A DNA stretch of 64,000 nt from Streptomyces sp. TBY4 (lineage in GTDB: Bacteria; Actinomycetota; Actinomycetes; Streptomycetales; Streptomycetaceae): NCBI RefSeq assembly GCF_024213195.1, contig NZ_JANAVF010000015.1:1-64000 (forward strand), in the 5' to 3' direction. This document shows, piece by piece, positions 40,690-51,500 of this stretch. Numbering within the stretch: the first letter of the stretch is position 1; each line of letters begins with the position of its first letter. A model generated the notes under the pieces. It ran no database searches and was not told the origin of the DNA. It saw only the letters and a list, made by a program, of their open reading frames with translations. A program made the translations under genes and the position numbers.

Positions 40690-42314
40690 TCGATCACGGG
40701 TGCGGTGGACACGGCGGGCAGGCCGGTGGCCGCCGGCGAGGGGGGCGGCGCGGAGGCCGATGAGGAGGCCGGCGCCGGGGTCGGCGACCCGTGCCGGACC
40801 GCGTCCGCGGCCTCGTACAGCTCGGCCGGGTGGACCCCGGCGAAGGTGGCCGCGAGATGGCCGTCCGGTCGTACGAGGAGCACGGTGTGCGCCGCCGCCC
40901 CCGGGTAGCCGTCCGCCACGAGGAGCTCAGCCCGCACCGGCAGCGCGGAGACCGCCGCCGCGAGGCGGGGCATCAGGCCGGCGCCCAGCCAGTGCCGCCG
41001 GTCCCAGACCCCGGTGCCCGGGGCGACGAGGACCACGAGCAGCCGGCCCCGCCCCAGCTGGTCGCGCAGCGGCACCGTGGAGCCGTCGGGCGCGGTCACC
41101 GGGACGTTCTCGACGGGCCCGCCCGGCTCGGTGGCGGTGGGCACGTCGTGGACCGCGACGGGCGGGGCGTACACGGGCGCCGCGCCCAGCGGCCCGCGCC
41201 CCAAGTGGCCGTCGGTCAGGAGCAGTTCGGCGGCGCGCGAGGCCCCCGGGAGGTAGGTGCGCAGTCCGCCCCCGGCGCGCAGCGCGGGCATGGCCTGGTC
41301 GGCGGCGCGCAGCCGGGCGGCCACCGCCCGACGGCGCTCGGCCTCGTAACTGTCGAGGAGGGCTTCGGAAGCCCCCTGGTGCCAGTCGAGGGAGAGCTTC
41401 CAGGCGAGGTTCTCGGCGTCCCGGAGCCCCTCCTCGACCCCCTGGGTGCCGAGCGCGCCGAGCAGGTGCGCCGCGTCCCCGGCGAGGAAGCACCGGCCGT
41501 CGCGCCAGCGCCGGGCGAGCCGGTGGTGCAGGGTGTGGACCCCGGTGTCGAGGAGCTCGTACGGGGGCGTCGTGCCGCCGCACCACAGGGCGAGGGTGTC
41601 GCGGATGAGGGTCACCAGCGCATCGGGGGTGACGAGGTCCCCGCGCGCCGGGAGCAGCCAGTCGAGCCGGTACGCCCCGTCGGCCAGCGGCCGGGCGGTG
41701 ACCTCGTCGACCCCCTTCACCTGACCGCGGTGCAGCAACGCTTCGCCCGGCCAGGGCAGTTCGGTGCGCAGCGCGGCCACCGCGTGCCGTTCGACGGCGG
41801 TCCGGCCGGGGAAGCGGATGCCCAGCAGCTTGCGCACGGTGGAGCGGGCCCCGTCGCAGCCGACCAGGTGGCTCCCGCGCCACCACGTGGTCTCGGCGCC
41901 CCGGGTGTGGGCGGTGACCCCGCGGCCGTCCTGCTCCAGGGCGTCCAGTTTGCTCTCGGTGACCAGCTGGACCAGCGGGTGCGCCGCGGCGGCGTCGCGC
42001 AGGCCGCGGGTCAGGGCGTGCTGGGGCAGGTGGATCGGGGCCGGGCCGTCCTCGAAGGTGATCCGCTGGGACTCGCGGCCGCGCCGCATGGTCCGCCAGG
42101 CGGTGAAGTAGGCGCCCTCGTCGCGCAGGGTCGTACAGCCCAGCCGGTGCACCATGGCGGCGGTGTCCGCGTGCAGGGCGACGGTGCGGGCGGGGCGGGT
42201 CTCGTCCTTGCCGGATCCCTCGTCGAGCACGACGCAGGGCACGCCCTGGCCGGCCAGGGCGAGGGACAGGGACAGCCCGACGGGCCCCGCGCCGACGACG
42301 ATCACCGGGTCCAT
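40686..42314 (-). CDS. FAD-dependent aromatic monooxygenase (PHBH family)
   Basis: 542 residues from ATG 42314 (GGGAG seven bases upstream). FAD-binding GxGxxG is VIVVGAGPVGLSLSLALAG at the N-terminus. The DG motif is HLVGCDGARSTVRKLL and the GD motif is CFLAGDAAHLLGALGTQGVEEGLRDAENLAWKL. The C-terminal thioredoxin-like domain is present, as in RdmE/phenol hydroxylase relatives that act on polyketides or phenols. The last 40 residues are a Pro/Ala/Ser tail. The gene stands alone behind a promoter with a TGTGATCACA operator; the substrate is unknown. Confidence 0.87.
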   Translation of the reverse strand: MDPVIVVGAGPVGLSLSLALAGQGVPCVVLDEGSGKDETRPARTVALHADTAAMVHRLGCTTLRDEGAYFTAWRTMRRGRESQRITFEDGPAPIHLPQHALTRGLRDAAAAHPLVQLVTESKLDALEQDGRGVTAHTRGAETTWWRGSHLVGCDGARSTVRKLLGIRFPGRTAVERHAVAALRTELPWPGEALLHRGQVKGVDEVTARPLADGAYRLDWLLPARGDLVTPDALVTLIRDTLALWCGGTTPPYELLDTGVHTLHHRLARRWRDGRCFLAGDAAHLLGALGTQGVEEGLRDAENLAWKLSLDWHQGASEALLDSYEAERRRAVAARLRAADQAMPALRAGGGLRTYLPGASRAAELLLTDGHLGRGPLGAAPVYAPPVAVHDVPTATEPGGPVENVPVTAPDGSTVPLRDQLGRGRLLVVLVAPGTGVWDRRHWLGAGLMPRLAAAVSALPVRAELLVADGYPGAAAHTVLLVRPDGHLAATFAGVHPAELYEAADAVRHGSPTPAPASSSASAPPPSPAATGLPAVSTAPVID

Positions 42315-42337
42315 GATGTGGCTCCCGGTGTCCGGTA

Positions 42338-42383
42338 TGTGATCACAGAACGTATGCAACCCACTGGAGGTGCCTGCGTCAAG
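42338..42383 (-). promoter_or_regulatory. Candidate promoter and palindromic operator of the monooxygenase gene
   Basis: TTGACG (42383-42378), an 18-base spacer and a weak TGCATA. Just downstream lies the perfect 10-bp palindrome TGTGATCACA (42338-42347), 24 bases from the start codon. A GntR, MarR or CRP/FNR-like protein could bind. Confidence 0.45.
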
Positions 42384-42405
42384 TGACGCCGGGCCGGACA
42401 AGGCT

Positions 42406-42440
42406 GTGTGGTGCGGCGGATGAGTTCCGCCGCACCACAC
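42406..42440. terminator. Hairpin terminator after gluD
   Basis: A perfect 15-bp stem (GTGTGGTGCGGCGGA and its complement) around a five-base loop. No T run. It lies 87 bases beyond the gluD stop and closes the glu operon. Confidence 0.85.
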
Positions 42441-42526
42441 GTGTCCCGCCAGTGTACTGACCGGCTGTCAGGCCGGGTGCCGGACGCGGGTTCGGGCAGA
42501 TGTCCGATGCCGTGCCGGGGGTCCGG

Positions 42527-43414
42527 TCAGATGGCGCCGGCGCCGCCGCCCGCGTTGTCGCCCGCGTCGAACTGGCCGGCGGGGACCATCGCGCCGGTGC
42601 TCCGCTTCGACTTGCGCAGCCGGCCCTCCAGCCAGGAGGCGAAGGAGGTGAGGGCGAAGTTCACCGCGATGAAGATCACCGCGATCACGATCAGGGTCGG
42701 GATGATGTTGCTGTAGTTCGCCGAGATCTGCCGGTACGTGGAGAGCAGTTCGGCGTAGCCCAGCACGGCGCCGCCGATCGCGGTGTCCTTGAGGATCACC
42801 ACGAGCTGGCTGACCAGCGCGGGCAGCATCGCGGTCACCGCCTGCGGGATCAGGACGTAGGTCATGACCTGGCCCTTGCGCATGCCGATCGCCTTCGCGG
42901 CGTCGGTCTGGCCCCTCGGGAGCGACTCGACGCCGGCCCGGACGATCTCGGCGATGACCGCGGAGTTGTAGAGGACCAGCCCGGTGATCACCGCGTACAG
43001 CGGTCGCACCGCGGAGTCCACGCCGGTGTACTGCACGTAGAAGGCGGAGCCGAAGAGCATCAGCATCAGCACCGGGATGGCCCGGAAGAACTCGACCCAG
43101 GCCCCGACGGTGCTGCGTACCCACGAGTGGTCGGAGAGGCGGCCGATGCCGAGCAGGGCGCCGAGCGGCAGCGCGATCACCATGGCGATGGCGCCGGCCC
43201 GCAGGGTCTCGCCGAGTCCCGGGAGCAGGAACGTCGTCCACACCTGGCCCTCGGTGAAGGGCTTCCACTTGTCGGCGTCGAGCTGGCCCTTGTCCGCCAG
43301 GGAGGACAGCACCCACCACGTGACGGCGGCGGCCACCACGAGGAAGATGCCGCTGTAGATCCAGTTGCGCACCTTGGCCTTGGGGCCCGGGGCGTCGTAC
43401 AGCACCGAGGTCAT
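42527..43414 (-). CDS. gluD: GluD: glutamate ABC transporter permease
   Basis: 295 residues with an N-terminal helix (NWIYSGIFLVVAAAVTWWVL) and a His/Glu/Gln/Arg permease domain whose EAA loop is EIVRAGVESLPRGQTDAAKAIGM. About six helices are visible. The start overlaps gluC by four bases (ATGA). With GluC it makes the membrane channel for glutamate uptake, known as gluABCD in Streptomyces and Corynebacterium. The C-terminus has a Gly/Ala/Asp tail. Ends 87 bases before a strong terminator. Confidence 0.92.
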   Translation of the reverse strand: MTSVLYDAPGPKAKVRNWIYSGIFLVVAAAVTWWVLSSLADKGQLDADKWKPFTEGQVWTTFLLPGLGETLRAGAIAMVIALPLGALLGIGRLSDHSWVRSTVGAWVEFFRAIPVLMLMLFGSAFYVQYTGVDSAVRPLYAVITGLVLYNSAVIAEIVRAGVESLPRGQTDAAKAIGMRKGQVMTYVLIPQAVTAMLPALVSQLVVILKDTAIGGAVLGYAELLSTYRQISANYSNIIPTLIVIAVIFIAVNFALTSFASWLEGRLRKSKRSTGAMVPAGQFDAGDNAGGGAGAI

Positions 43415-44085
43415 CGCTTCACCGCCACTCGCTTGGCAACCCAGCCCAGGAGCAGGCCGGTGGGCAGGGTCAGGAGGACGAATCCGAGGGCGAAGACGCC
43501 GAAGACGGCGAACAGGTCCTGCGGCTCGTTCTCGACCATCTCCTTCATCAGCAGCGCGGCTTCGGCCACGCCGATCGCCGCGGCCACCGTGGTGTTCTTG
43601 GTGAGGGCGATCAGCACGTTGGCGAGCGGTGCGACGACCGCGCGGAAGGCCTGCGGGAGCACGATCAGGGTGAGCGTCTGGAGGAAGCTCATGCCCAGGG
43701 CGCGGGAGGCCTCGGCCTGGCCGACCGGGACCGTGTTGATGCCCGAGCGGATGGCCTCGCAGACGAAGGTGCCGGTGTAGGCGATGAACCCGAGGACCGC
43801 GAGACGGAAACCGATCTCCTTGAACGTGCCGCCGCCCAGGGTGACGCCGAGGGTCAGGGCGAGGCCCTGCGAACAGCCGATGATCAGCACGGTCAGCGGG
43901 GTGTTGCGCACGAGGTTGACGTACGCGGTGGCGAAGCCCCGCATCAGCGGGACCGGGCTGACCCGCATCCCGGCCAGTACGGTGCCCCAGATCAGGGACC
44001 CGACGGCCGAGTAGAGGGTGAGCTGAACCGTCACCCAGAAGGCTCCGAGCACGTCGTAATGCCCGGAATCAAGAAAATCGAACAC
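43411..44085 (-). CDS. gluC: GluC: glutamate ABC transporter permease
   Basis: 224 residues, about five helices, and the EAA loop EAIRSGINTVPVGQAEASRALGMS. Family segments LVRNTPLTVLIIG and ALTKNTTVAAAIGVAEA mark amino-acid permeases. It is translationally coupled to gluD and separated from gluB by 116 bases containing a hairpin, which probably lowers permease expression relative to the binding protein. Confidence 0.92.
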   Translation of the reverse strand: MFDFLDSGHYDVLGAFWVTVQLTLYSAVGSLIWGTVLAGMRVSPVPLMRGFATAYVNLVRNTPLTVLIIGCSQGLALTLGVTLGGGTFKEIGFRLAVLGFIAYTGTFVCEAIRSGINTVPVGQAEASRALGMSFLQTLTLIVLPQAFRAVVAPLANVLIALTKNTTVAAAIGVAEAALLMKEMVENEPQDLFAVFGVFALGFVLLTLPTGLLLGWVAKRVAVKR

Positions 44086-44130
44086 GATGGCCTGCGCTCT
44101 CCCCAGGATGGCCAGGTTGGCCGGTGGGAC

Positions 44131-44163
44131 ACGGCGCCGCCCGCAACAGGCGGGCGGCGCCGT
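44131..44163 (-). promoter_or_regulatory. Intercistronic hairpin between gluB and gluC
   Basis: A perfect 14-bp stem (ACGGCGCCGCCCGC and its complement) around a five-base loop, about 40 bases past the gluB stop. In binding-protein operons such hairpins protect the upstream mRNA from 3' decay and partially terminate, giving more binding protein than permease. Confidence 0.7.
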
Positions 44164-44201
44164 TCCTCACCGATGGATCGGCCGGCGGACCGGCCGCCGG
44201 G

Positions 44202-45056
44202 TCAGCTGCCTTCGGTGACCGCGGGGGCCGGCTCCGCCTTGTAGCCGGCCGAACCGAAGTTCTTCTCGACGGCCGCGGCCCAGGCGCCGTCCGCCTGCAT
44301 CTTCTTGATGGCGGCGTTGACCTTGGTCTGGAGCTCCTTGTCGCCCTTCTTCAGACCGATGCCGTAGTTCTCGTTGCTCAGGCTCAGCCCGACCAGCTTG
44401 AACTTGCCCTTGTTCTTGTCCTGCGCGGCGTAGCCGGCCAGGATCACGTTGTCCGTGGTCAGGGCGTCGAGGGCCTTGCTCTCCAGGCCGGTCAGGCACT
44501 CGGAGTAGCCGCCGACCTGCTGCAGGTCGGCCTCGGGGGCCAGCTTGGTCTTGACGTTCTGCGCCGACGTGGAGCCGGTGACCGAGCAGAGCTTCTTCTT
44601 GTTGAGGTCCTCGGCCTTGGTGATCGAGGTGTCGTCGGCGCGGACCAGCAGGTCCTGGTGCGCGAGGAAGTACGGGCCCGCGAAGTCGACCCGCTCCTTG
44701 CGCTTGTCGTTGATCGTGTAGCTCGCGACGACCAGCTTCACGTCACCGTTGGAGATGAGGTTCTCGCGCTCGGCGCTGACGGCCTGCTTGAACTCGATCT
44801 TGTCCGGCGCGTAGCCGAGCTCCTTGGCCACGTACGTGGCCACGTCCACGTCGAAGCCCGTGAACTTGCCCTCGGGGGTCTTGAGGCCCACACCGGGCTG
44901 GTCGAACTTGATGCCGATGACGATCTTGTCGTCCTTGGCCCCGCCCGATGCGCCGGCGCTGCCGCCGGGCTTGGTGCTGTCGCCGCCACAGGCGGTCGCG
45001 GTCAGGGCGAGAGCAACGGCGACGGCGGCGGCCGCGCCGACCTTGGAGAGCTTCAT
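44202..45056 (-). CDS. gluB: GluB: glutamate-binding lipoprotein
   Basis: 284 residues. A lipoprotein signal MKLSKVGAAAAVAVALALTA with Cys in ATACGGDS anchors it to the outer face of the membrane. The SBP_bac_3 domain follows (IVIGIKFDQPGVGLKTPEGKFTGFDVDVATYVAKELG). It captures glutamate for the GluCD-GluA transporter. Start ATG 45056; it lies 106 bases from gluA. Confidence 0.93.
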   Translation of the reverse strand: MKLSKVGAAAAVAVALALTATACGGDSTKPGGSAGASGGAKDDKIVIGIKFDQPGVGLKTPEGKFTGFDVDVATYVAKELGYAPDKIEFKQAVSAERENLISNGDVKLVVASYTINDKRKERVDFAGPYFLAHQDLLVRADDTSITKAEDLNKKKLCSVTGSTSAQNVKTKLAPEADLQQVGGYSECLTGLESKALDALTTDNVILAGYAAQDKNKGKFKLVGLSLSNENYGIGLKKGDKELQTKVNAAIKKMQADGAWAAAVEKNFGSAGYKAEPAPAVTEGS

Positions 45057-45162
45057 GGTGAACTTCCCTCGAAGTGAGACGTGATACGTGAGACAGGCGT
45101 GAAGCGGGACGTGCGACGTGCTGGACGACGATCCGTCACCGGATCACTACCAGATGCGAAGC

Positions 45163-45948
<786 letters not shown>

Positions 45949-46232
45949 CGGCTTGTGGCTCCGTCCTCCTCGGTTGGGAGGACAGTAGTGACGTGGCGCG
46001 CACAGCGTCAGTACATCTGAGGGAGAATTGAGCATAACGATCCGGCCTCGCACCGATACGCTCCGTACCCGCGGGTGCCCGGCACCCGCAGTGGCCGTAC
46101 CGGGTGCATAACGGAACCGGCGACGGACCGGAACCGTCTTGACGTGGGACTCCGGATCGGCGTGGATGCTTGGTGGCCCATGATGACCACCGGGCGAACG
46201 CCGAGAGATCAAGAGATGGAGAGGGGGACGAC

Positions 46233-46994
46233 ATGAGACTGCTGCTCGTCGAGGACGACGACCACGTCGCCGCCGCCCTGTCCGCGATCCTCGCCCGGCA
46301 CGGCTTCAAGGTCACCCATGCCCGCAGCGGCGAGGAGGCCCTGCAGGCCCTGCTGTCGGCGGGCTCCCCGCCCGTGGCCTCTCCGTACGGGGTGATCCTG
46401 CTCGACCTCGGCCTGCCCGACCAGGACGGGTACGAGGTGTGCGGCAAGATCCGCAAGCGCACCAGCACGCCCGTCATCATGGTCACCGCGCGGGCCGACG
46501 TGCGCTCCCGCATCCACGGGCTCAACATGGGCGCCGACGACTACGTCACCAAGCCCTACGACACCGGCGAACTCCTCGCCCGCATCCACGCCGTGGCCCG
46601 GCGCACCGGCGTCTCCGAGGAGAGCGCCGCCGCCGGACCCGCGGGCACGCCCGGCGTGGTCAGCCTCGGGGCCGTCGGCATCGAGCTGTCCACCCGCCGG
46701 GTCAGCGTGGACGGTGTCGACGTGGCGCTCACCCGCAAGGAGTTCGACCTGCTGGCCCTGCTCGCGCAGCGGCCCGGCGTGGTCTTCCGTCGCGAGCAGA
46801 TCATCAGCGAGGTCTGGCGCACCAGTTGGGAAGGGACCGGCCGGACCCTGGAGGTGCACGTGGCCTCGCTGCGGTCCAAGCTGCGCATGCCGGCGCTCAT
46901 CGAGACCGTCCGCGGCGTGGGGTACCGGCTCGTCGTACCGCCCGCGGCGGCGGCCCCCGGCCCGCCCGCCGCCTCCGCCCCGCCCGCCGTCTAG
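46233..46994 (+). CDS. gluR: GluR: OmpR-family response regulator
   Basis: 253 residues from ATG 46233 (GAGGGGG upstream). Receiver domain with acid pocket EDDD at 7-10, phospho-acceptor D58 (ILLDLGLPDQDGYEV), and K in DDYVTKPYDTGE. The C-terminal winged helix (LTRKEFDLLALLAQRPGVVFRREQI, RTLEVHVASLRSKL, IETVRGVGYRLV) binds DNA. Adjacency to gluK and the divergent gluABCD operon matches the S. coelicolor GluR-GluK system that senses glutamate and activates its uptake. The gene ends 12 bases before gluK. Confidence 0.9.
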   Translation: MRLLLVEDDDHVAAALSAILARHGFKVTHARSGEEALQALLSAGSPPVASPYGVILLDLGLPDQDGYEVCGKIRKRTSTPVIMVTARADVRSRIHGLNMGADDYVTKPYDTGELLARIHAVARRTGVSEESAAAGPAGTPGVVSLGAVGIELSTRRVSVDGVDVALTRKEFDLLALLAQRPGVVFRREQIISEVWRTSWEGTGRTLEVHVASLRSKLRMPALIETVRGVGYRLVVPPAAAAPGPPAASAPPAV

Positions 46995-47006
46995 CGGCCA
47001 CCCGTC

Positions 47007-48446
47007 GTGCGCGCCCGTCTGCTCCCGCTGCTCGTCGTCCTGATGGCGGGCGTCCTGCTCGCCCTCGGCTTCCCGCTCGCGGTGGCCCTGGCCGCGGGGC
47101 AGCAGCAGCGGGTGGTCGTCGACAGGATCGACGACGGGGCCCGCTTCGCGGCGCTCGCCCAGTTCGTCATCGACGCCGAGAGCTCGATGTCCAGCGGAGC
47201 CGACGAGCGCCGCGAGACCCTCCAGCACGAACTGGCCCGCTACCAGGAGCTGTACGGGATCCGCGTCGGCATCTTCCGCCGGGACGACAACGCCATCGCC
47301 CGGTCCCCCAGTTGGTGGGAGCTGCCGCAGAAGGGGGAGGGGCGCGAGGCCTTCAAGCAGGCGCTCGCGGGACGGCGCAGCCACGACCCCGGCCAGGTGT
47401 GGCCCTGGCAGAGCCACGGCAGGCTCATCGTCGCCTCCCCGGTCGTCCTCGACGGGGACGTGGTCGCCGTGGTCGCCACCGAGTCGCCCACCGACCAGAT
47501 GCGCGCCCGGATCCTGCGGGGCTGGCTGCTCATCGCCGCCGGGCTCGGCGCGGCCATGCTCGTGGCCTTCGGCGCCGCCCTGCGGCTGACCAGCTGGGTG
47601 CTCAAGCCCGTGCAGACCCTGGACGCCGCCGCGCACGGCATCGCCACCGGGCGGATGAACTCCCGGGTCGCGGCGGGCGGCGGGCCCCCGGAACTCAGGC
47701 GGCTGGCCCGCTCGTTCAACGAGATGGCCGACAACGTCGAAGAGGTGCTGGAACAGCAGCGGGCCTTCGTCGCCGACGCCTCCCACCAGCTGCGCAACCC
47801 CCTCGCCGCGCTGCTCCTGCGGATCGAGCTGCTCGCCCTCGAACTGCCCGAGGGAAACGAGGAGATCGCCTCCGTACGGACCGAGGGGAAGCGCCTGACC
47901 CAGGTCCTGGACGACCTGCTCGACCTGGCGCTGGCCGAGCACGCCACCGCGGAGATCAGCCTGACGGACATCGCGGGTCTGGCCGCCGAGCGGGTGACCG
48001 CCTGGCGCCCGTTCGCCGAGGAGAAGGGCGTCCGGCTCACCGGGACGGGGCGCAGCGCCGCCACCGGCTGGGCGGACCCGATCGCGCTGTCCAGCGCGCT
48101 CGACGCCGTCATCGACAACGCCCTCAAGTTCACTCCGCAGGGTGAGGCCGTCGAGGTGTCGCTCTCCGTGGAGGGCGACCGGGTGCTGATCGTGGTCGCC
48201 GACCGCGGCCCCGGGCTCACCGAGGAGGAGCTGCTCCGGATCGGCGACCGGTTCTGGCGCAGCGGACGGCACCAGAACGTCAAGGGCTCCGGGCTCGGCC
48301 TCTCCATCGCCAGCATCCTGCTCGGCGCGGGCGGCGGCTCCCTCTCCTACGGGAAGAACCCGCCGCACGGGCTGCGCGTGACGGTGGCCGTGCCGCGCAC
48401 CGACCCGCGCTCCGAAAGTCCCGTCCCGGCGGGCTGGAAGTCCTGA
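47007..48446 (+). CDS. gluK: GluK: sensor histidine kinase
   Basis: 479 residues. Membrane helices near 5-27 (LLPLLVVLMAGVLLALGFPLAVAL) and around 172-192 (WLLIAAGLGAAMLVAFGAAL) flank an extracellular sensor region. HAMP follows, then HisKA with H260 (FVADASHQLRNPLAALLLRIE), and HATPase (NALKFTPQG, DRGPGLTEEEL, GSGLGLSIA). The extracytoplasmic loop is the presumed glutamate detector. GTG start 12 bases after gluR; coupled expression is likely. Confidence 0.9.
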   Translation: MRARLLPLLVVLMAGVLLALGFPLAVALAAGQQQRVVVDRIDDGARFAALAQFVIDAESSMSSGADERRETLQHELARYQELYGIRVGIFRRDDNAIARSPSWWELPQKGEGREAFKQALAGRRSHDPGQVWPWQSHGRLIVASPVVLDGDVVAVVATESPTDQMRARILRGWLLIAAGLGAAMLVAFGAALRLTSWVLKPVQTLDAAAHGIATGRMNSRVAAGGGPPELRRLARSFNEMADNVEEVLEQQRAFVADASHQLRNPLAALLLRIELLALELPEGNEEIASVRTEGKRLTQVLDDLLDLALAEHATAEISLTDIAGLAAERVTAWRPFAEEKGVRLTGTGRSAATGWADPIALSSALDAVIDNALKFTPQGEAVEVSLSVEGDRVLIVVADRGPGLTEEELLRIGDRFWRSGRHQNVKGSGLGLSIASILLGAGGGSLSYGKNPPHGLRVTVAVPRTDPRSESPVPAGWKS

Positions 48447-48482
48447 ATCCGGGGACACAGGTACTCATGCGCTCCTGTGCAG

Positions 48483-48550
48483 TTGACGGAAGAGATCGAG
48501 CCGCTCGAAGCTGAGACAGCTAATGCGGTTTAGTTCCTTCATGCAAGGAA
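48483..48550 (+). promoter_or_regulatory. Control region of the mannosidase operon: promoter, LacI-like operator and RBS dyad
   Basis: TTGACG (48483-48488) with a weak GAAGCT 18 bases on. At the expected start lies CTAATGCGGTTTAG (48520-48533), an imperfect dyad with CpG at its centre, as in LacI-family operators. Next, TTCCTT-CATGC-AAGGAA (48534-48550) is a perfect 6-bp inverted repeat whose right arm is the ribosome site. The downstream LacI gene is the likely ligand. Confidence 0.5.
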
Positions 48551-48560
48551 GTGCGCGGAA

Positions 48561-51500
48561 ATGGACAGCGGAATCACCGTCACGTCGGTCACCACCCCGG
48601 CCCTCTTCGGCGGACCGCCCGACGACCCCGCGCAGATCGTCCGCGTGCGCATCCGCAGGACGCGCCCGGCCGGCCCGCTGCACGTGGCCGTGCAGGGCGA
48701 CGGCATCACCACCCCGCACCCCCGCATCGTGCGCGCCGACACCGCCGAGGCCTACGCGGGCACCGACGCCCGCGCCGATCTGGCCAGCGACGGGGGTCCC
48801 GGTCCCGGCTCCGGCTCCCGTCCCGTCCCCGAGTCCACCGTCGAGGTCGCCGTCCGCACCCCGGACGCCGCCCCCGGCACGGTCCTCCCCGCCGTCGTCC
48901 GCGTCACCACCCCCGACGGGCGGCCGCTCGCCGAGCTGCCCTTCGGCCTGGTCGTCGCCGAGCCCGGCTGGACCGTCCGGCTCGTCCCGCATTTCCACTA
49001 CGACCCCATGTGGTGGAACACCCAGGCCGCCTACACCGCCCTCTGGGACGCACCCCTGAAGCCCGGCGAGGGCGAGCGCGGCTGGGAGTACACCGGCGTC
49101 CCGGCCTTCACGCTGATCCCCCTCCACCTCCAGCAGGCGCGCGAGGACCCGGCGTACCGCTTCGTGCTCTCCGAGGTCGACTACCTCAAGCCCTACTGGG
49201 ACACCCACCCCGCCGAACGCGCCGAGCTGCGCGCGCTGATCGCCGAGGGCCGCGTGGAGATCGTCGGCGGCACCTACAACGAGCCCTCCACCAACCTCAC
49301 CTCCGCCGAGACCACCATCCGCTCCGCCGTGCACGGCCTCGACCTGCACCGCGGCACCCTCGGCGCCGATCCGCGCACCGCCTGGCAGCTCGACGTCTTC
49401 GGCCACGACCCCTCCTTCCCCGCCCTGATGGCCGGCGCCGGACTCGACTCCGCCGTCCTCGCCCGCGGCCCCCACCACCAGTGGGGCCCGATGATGGACA
49501 CCTGGGGCGACCCGCTGCGCGCCCCCGCCGCCATGCAGCTGCCCGCCGAGTACGAGTGGATCGCCCCGAGCGGGGAGGGCCTGCTCCTGCACTACCTGCC
49601 CGCGCACTACTCCGCCGGCTGGTTCTCCCACCAGGCCCCGGACGCCGGGGCCGCCGCCGAACAGCTGCTGGAGCTCTACGAACTGCTGCGGACCGCCGCC
49701 GCCACGAAGAACGTCCTGATCCCGATGGGCACCGACTTCTCCTGGCCGCACCGCTGGGGTCTGGACGTGCAGCACGCCTGGAACCGCCGCTACTGCTGGC
49801 CCCGCATGGAACACAGCGGCCCGCGCGCCCACTTCGACGCCGTCCGCGCCGAACTCGCGGCGCGCGGGGAGCAACCGCTCCCGGTCACCCGGGAGATGGG
49901 CCCCGTCTACACCGGCAAGGACGTCACCTACGCCGATGTGAAGCAGGCGCACCGGGCCGCCGAGAACCTCCTCGAACAGGCCGAGACCTTCGCCGCGCTC
50001 GCCTGCGCCGAAGGGCTCACCGACTACCCCGCGCAGACCCTGGACAAGGCCTGGCGCCACCTGCTGCACGCCGCCCACCACGACGCCGTCACCGGGACCT
50101 TCTCCGACCAGGTGTACCTCGACCTGCTCCCCACCTGGCGCGAAGCCCGGGAACTGGCCGCCGGAGTACGGGAGGAGGCGCTCGCCGCGCTCACCTCCGA
50201 GGCCGACACCCGGGGCCCCGGACCGCTCGCCGTCACCGTGCACAACCCGGTCTCGTGGACCCGTACCGACCTGGTCCGCACCCGCGTCGAACTGCCGGCG
50301 CTCGGCCTCGCCGAGGACCGCGACGCCGCCCGCATCACCGTCCTGGACGAGGCGGGCCGCGCGGCGCCCGTCCACGTCGAGGCCGTGGCCGGCGGCACCG
50401 CCGAACTGGCCTTCCTCGCCGAGGACGTGCCCTCGCTCGGCCACCGCACCTGGTGGCTCGCCGCCTCGGAACTGCCGGTCTCCGGCGGCTGGGAGCCGGC
50501 GCCCGGCCACACCGCGGAGAACGAGTTCCTGCGCGCCGAGGCCGATCCCGCGCGCGGCGGGGGCCTCGCCCGGCTGCTGGACCGGCGCACCGGACAGGAG
50601 CTCCTCACCCGCGGCGAGGTGGACGAGCTCGTCGTGCAGGAGGAGTACGACAAGCACCCCTACTTCGAGGAGGGCCCCTGGCACCTGCTGCCCAAGGGCC
50701 CGGGCACCGGTTCCGGCGCCGGGCCCGCCGAGTCCTGCCGTGCGGAGCGCGGGCCGCTCGGTGCGCGCCTCGTGGCCACCGGGCGGACCGGGCCCGTGCG
50801 CTGGACCCGGACCACCACCCTGTGGGACGGCCTGGACCGGGCGGAACTCACCACGACGGTGCACGCGTTCGAGGGCTCCGACCAGCTGCTGCGGCTGCGG
50901 ATCCCGGCGGACGTGCCCGGGGCCCTGCCCGTCGCCGAGACCGCGGCGTCGGCGGTGGGGCGCGGGTTCGCCTTCCCCGAGGCGGACACCGGGGCCGACC
51001 GCACCAGGGCCCCGTGGACCCTGGACAGCCCCTGCCTGAACTGGTTCGCGCTCTCGGCGCCGATGACCGGACCGGGCGGCCGTGCCCTGGGCGCGGCGGA
51101 GATCGTCCTCCCGGACGCCGGGGCTCCGGAAGGCCTGCGCGAGCTGGTCACCGCCCTCGGCCGGCACGGGGTCACCGCGACCCCGACCCGGGCGGCCGGG
51201 CCGCGCTGGGGAGACCTGGCGGTGGACAGCAGCCTGCCCGACTTCCGCATCGCACTCGGCGGCCCCGGGGAGAACCCCTTCACGGCGGCCCTGCTGGAAT
51301 CGGCCGGTCCCGCCCACGAGAAGGCACTGCGCGAAGCCCTACGGGAACACGGGCAGGTCTGGATTGCGGCCCGCGCGGGGCTCCGCTCGCTCTGGAGCCC
51401 CGGCTGCGACCTGACCGGGCTCCGGGACCTGCCGGTCCTGGTCCACGCCGGGCCCCCGGAGCAGCTCGCCCGGGCGGTCGCCGCGTCGGGCCGCATCGAC

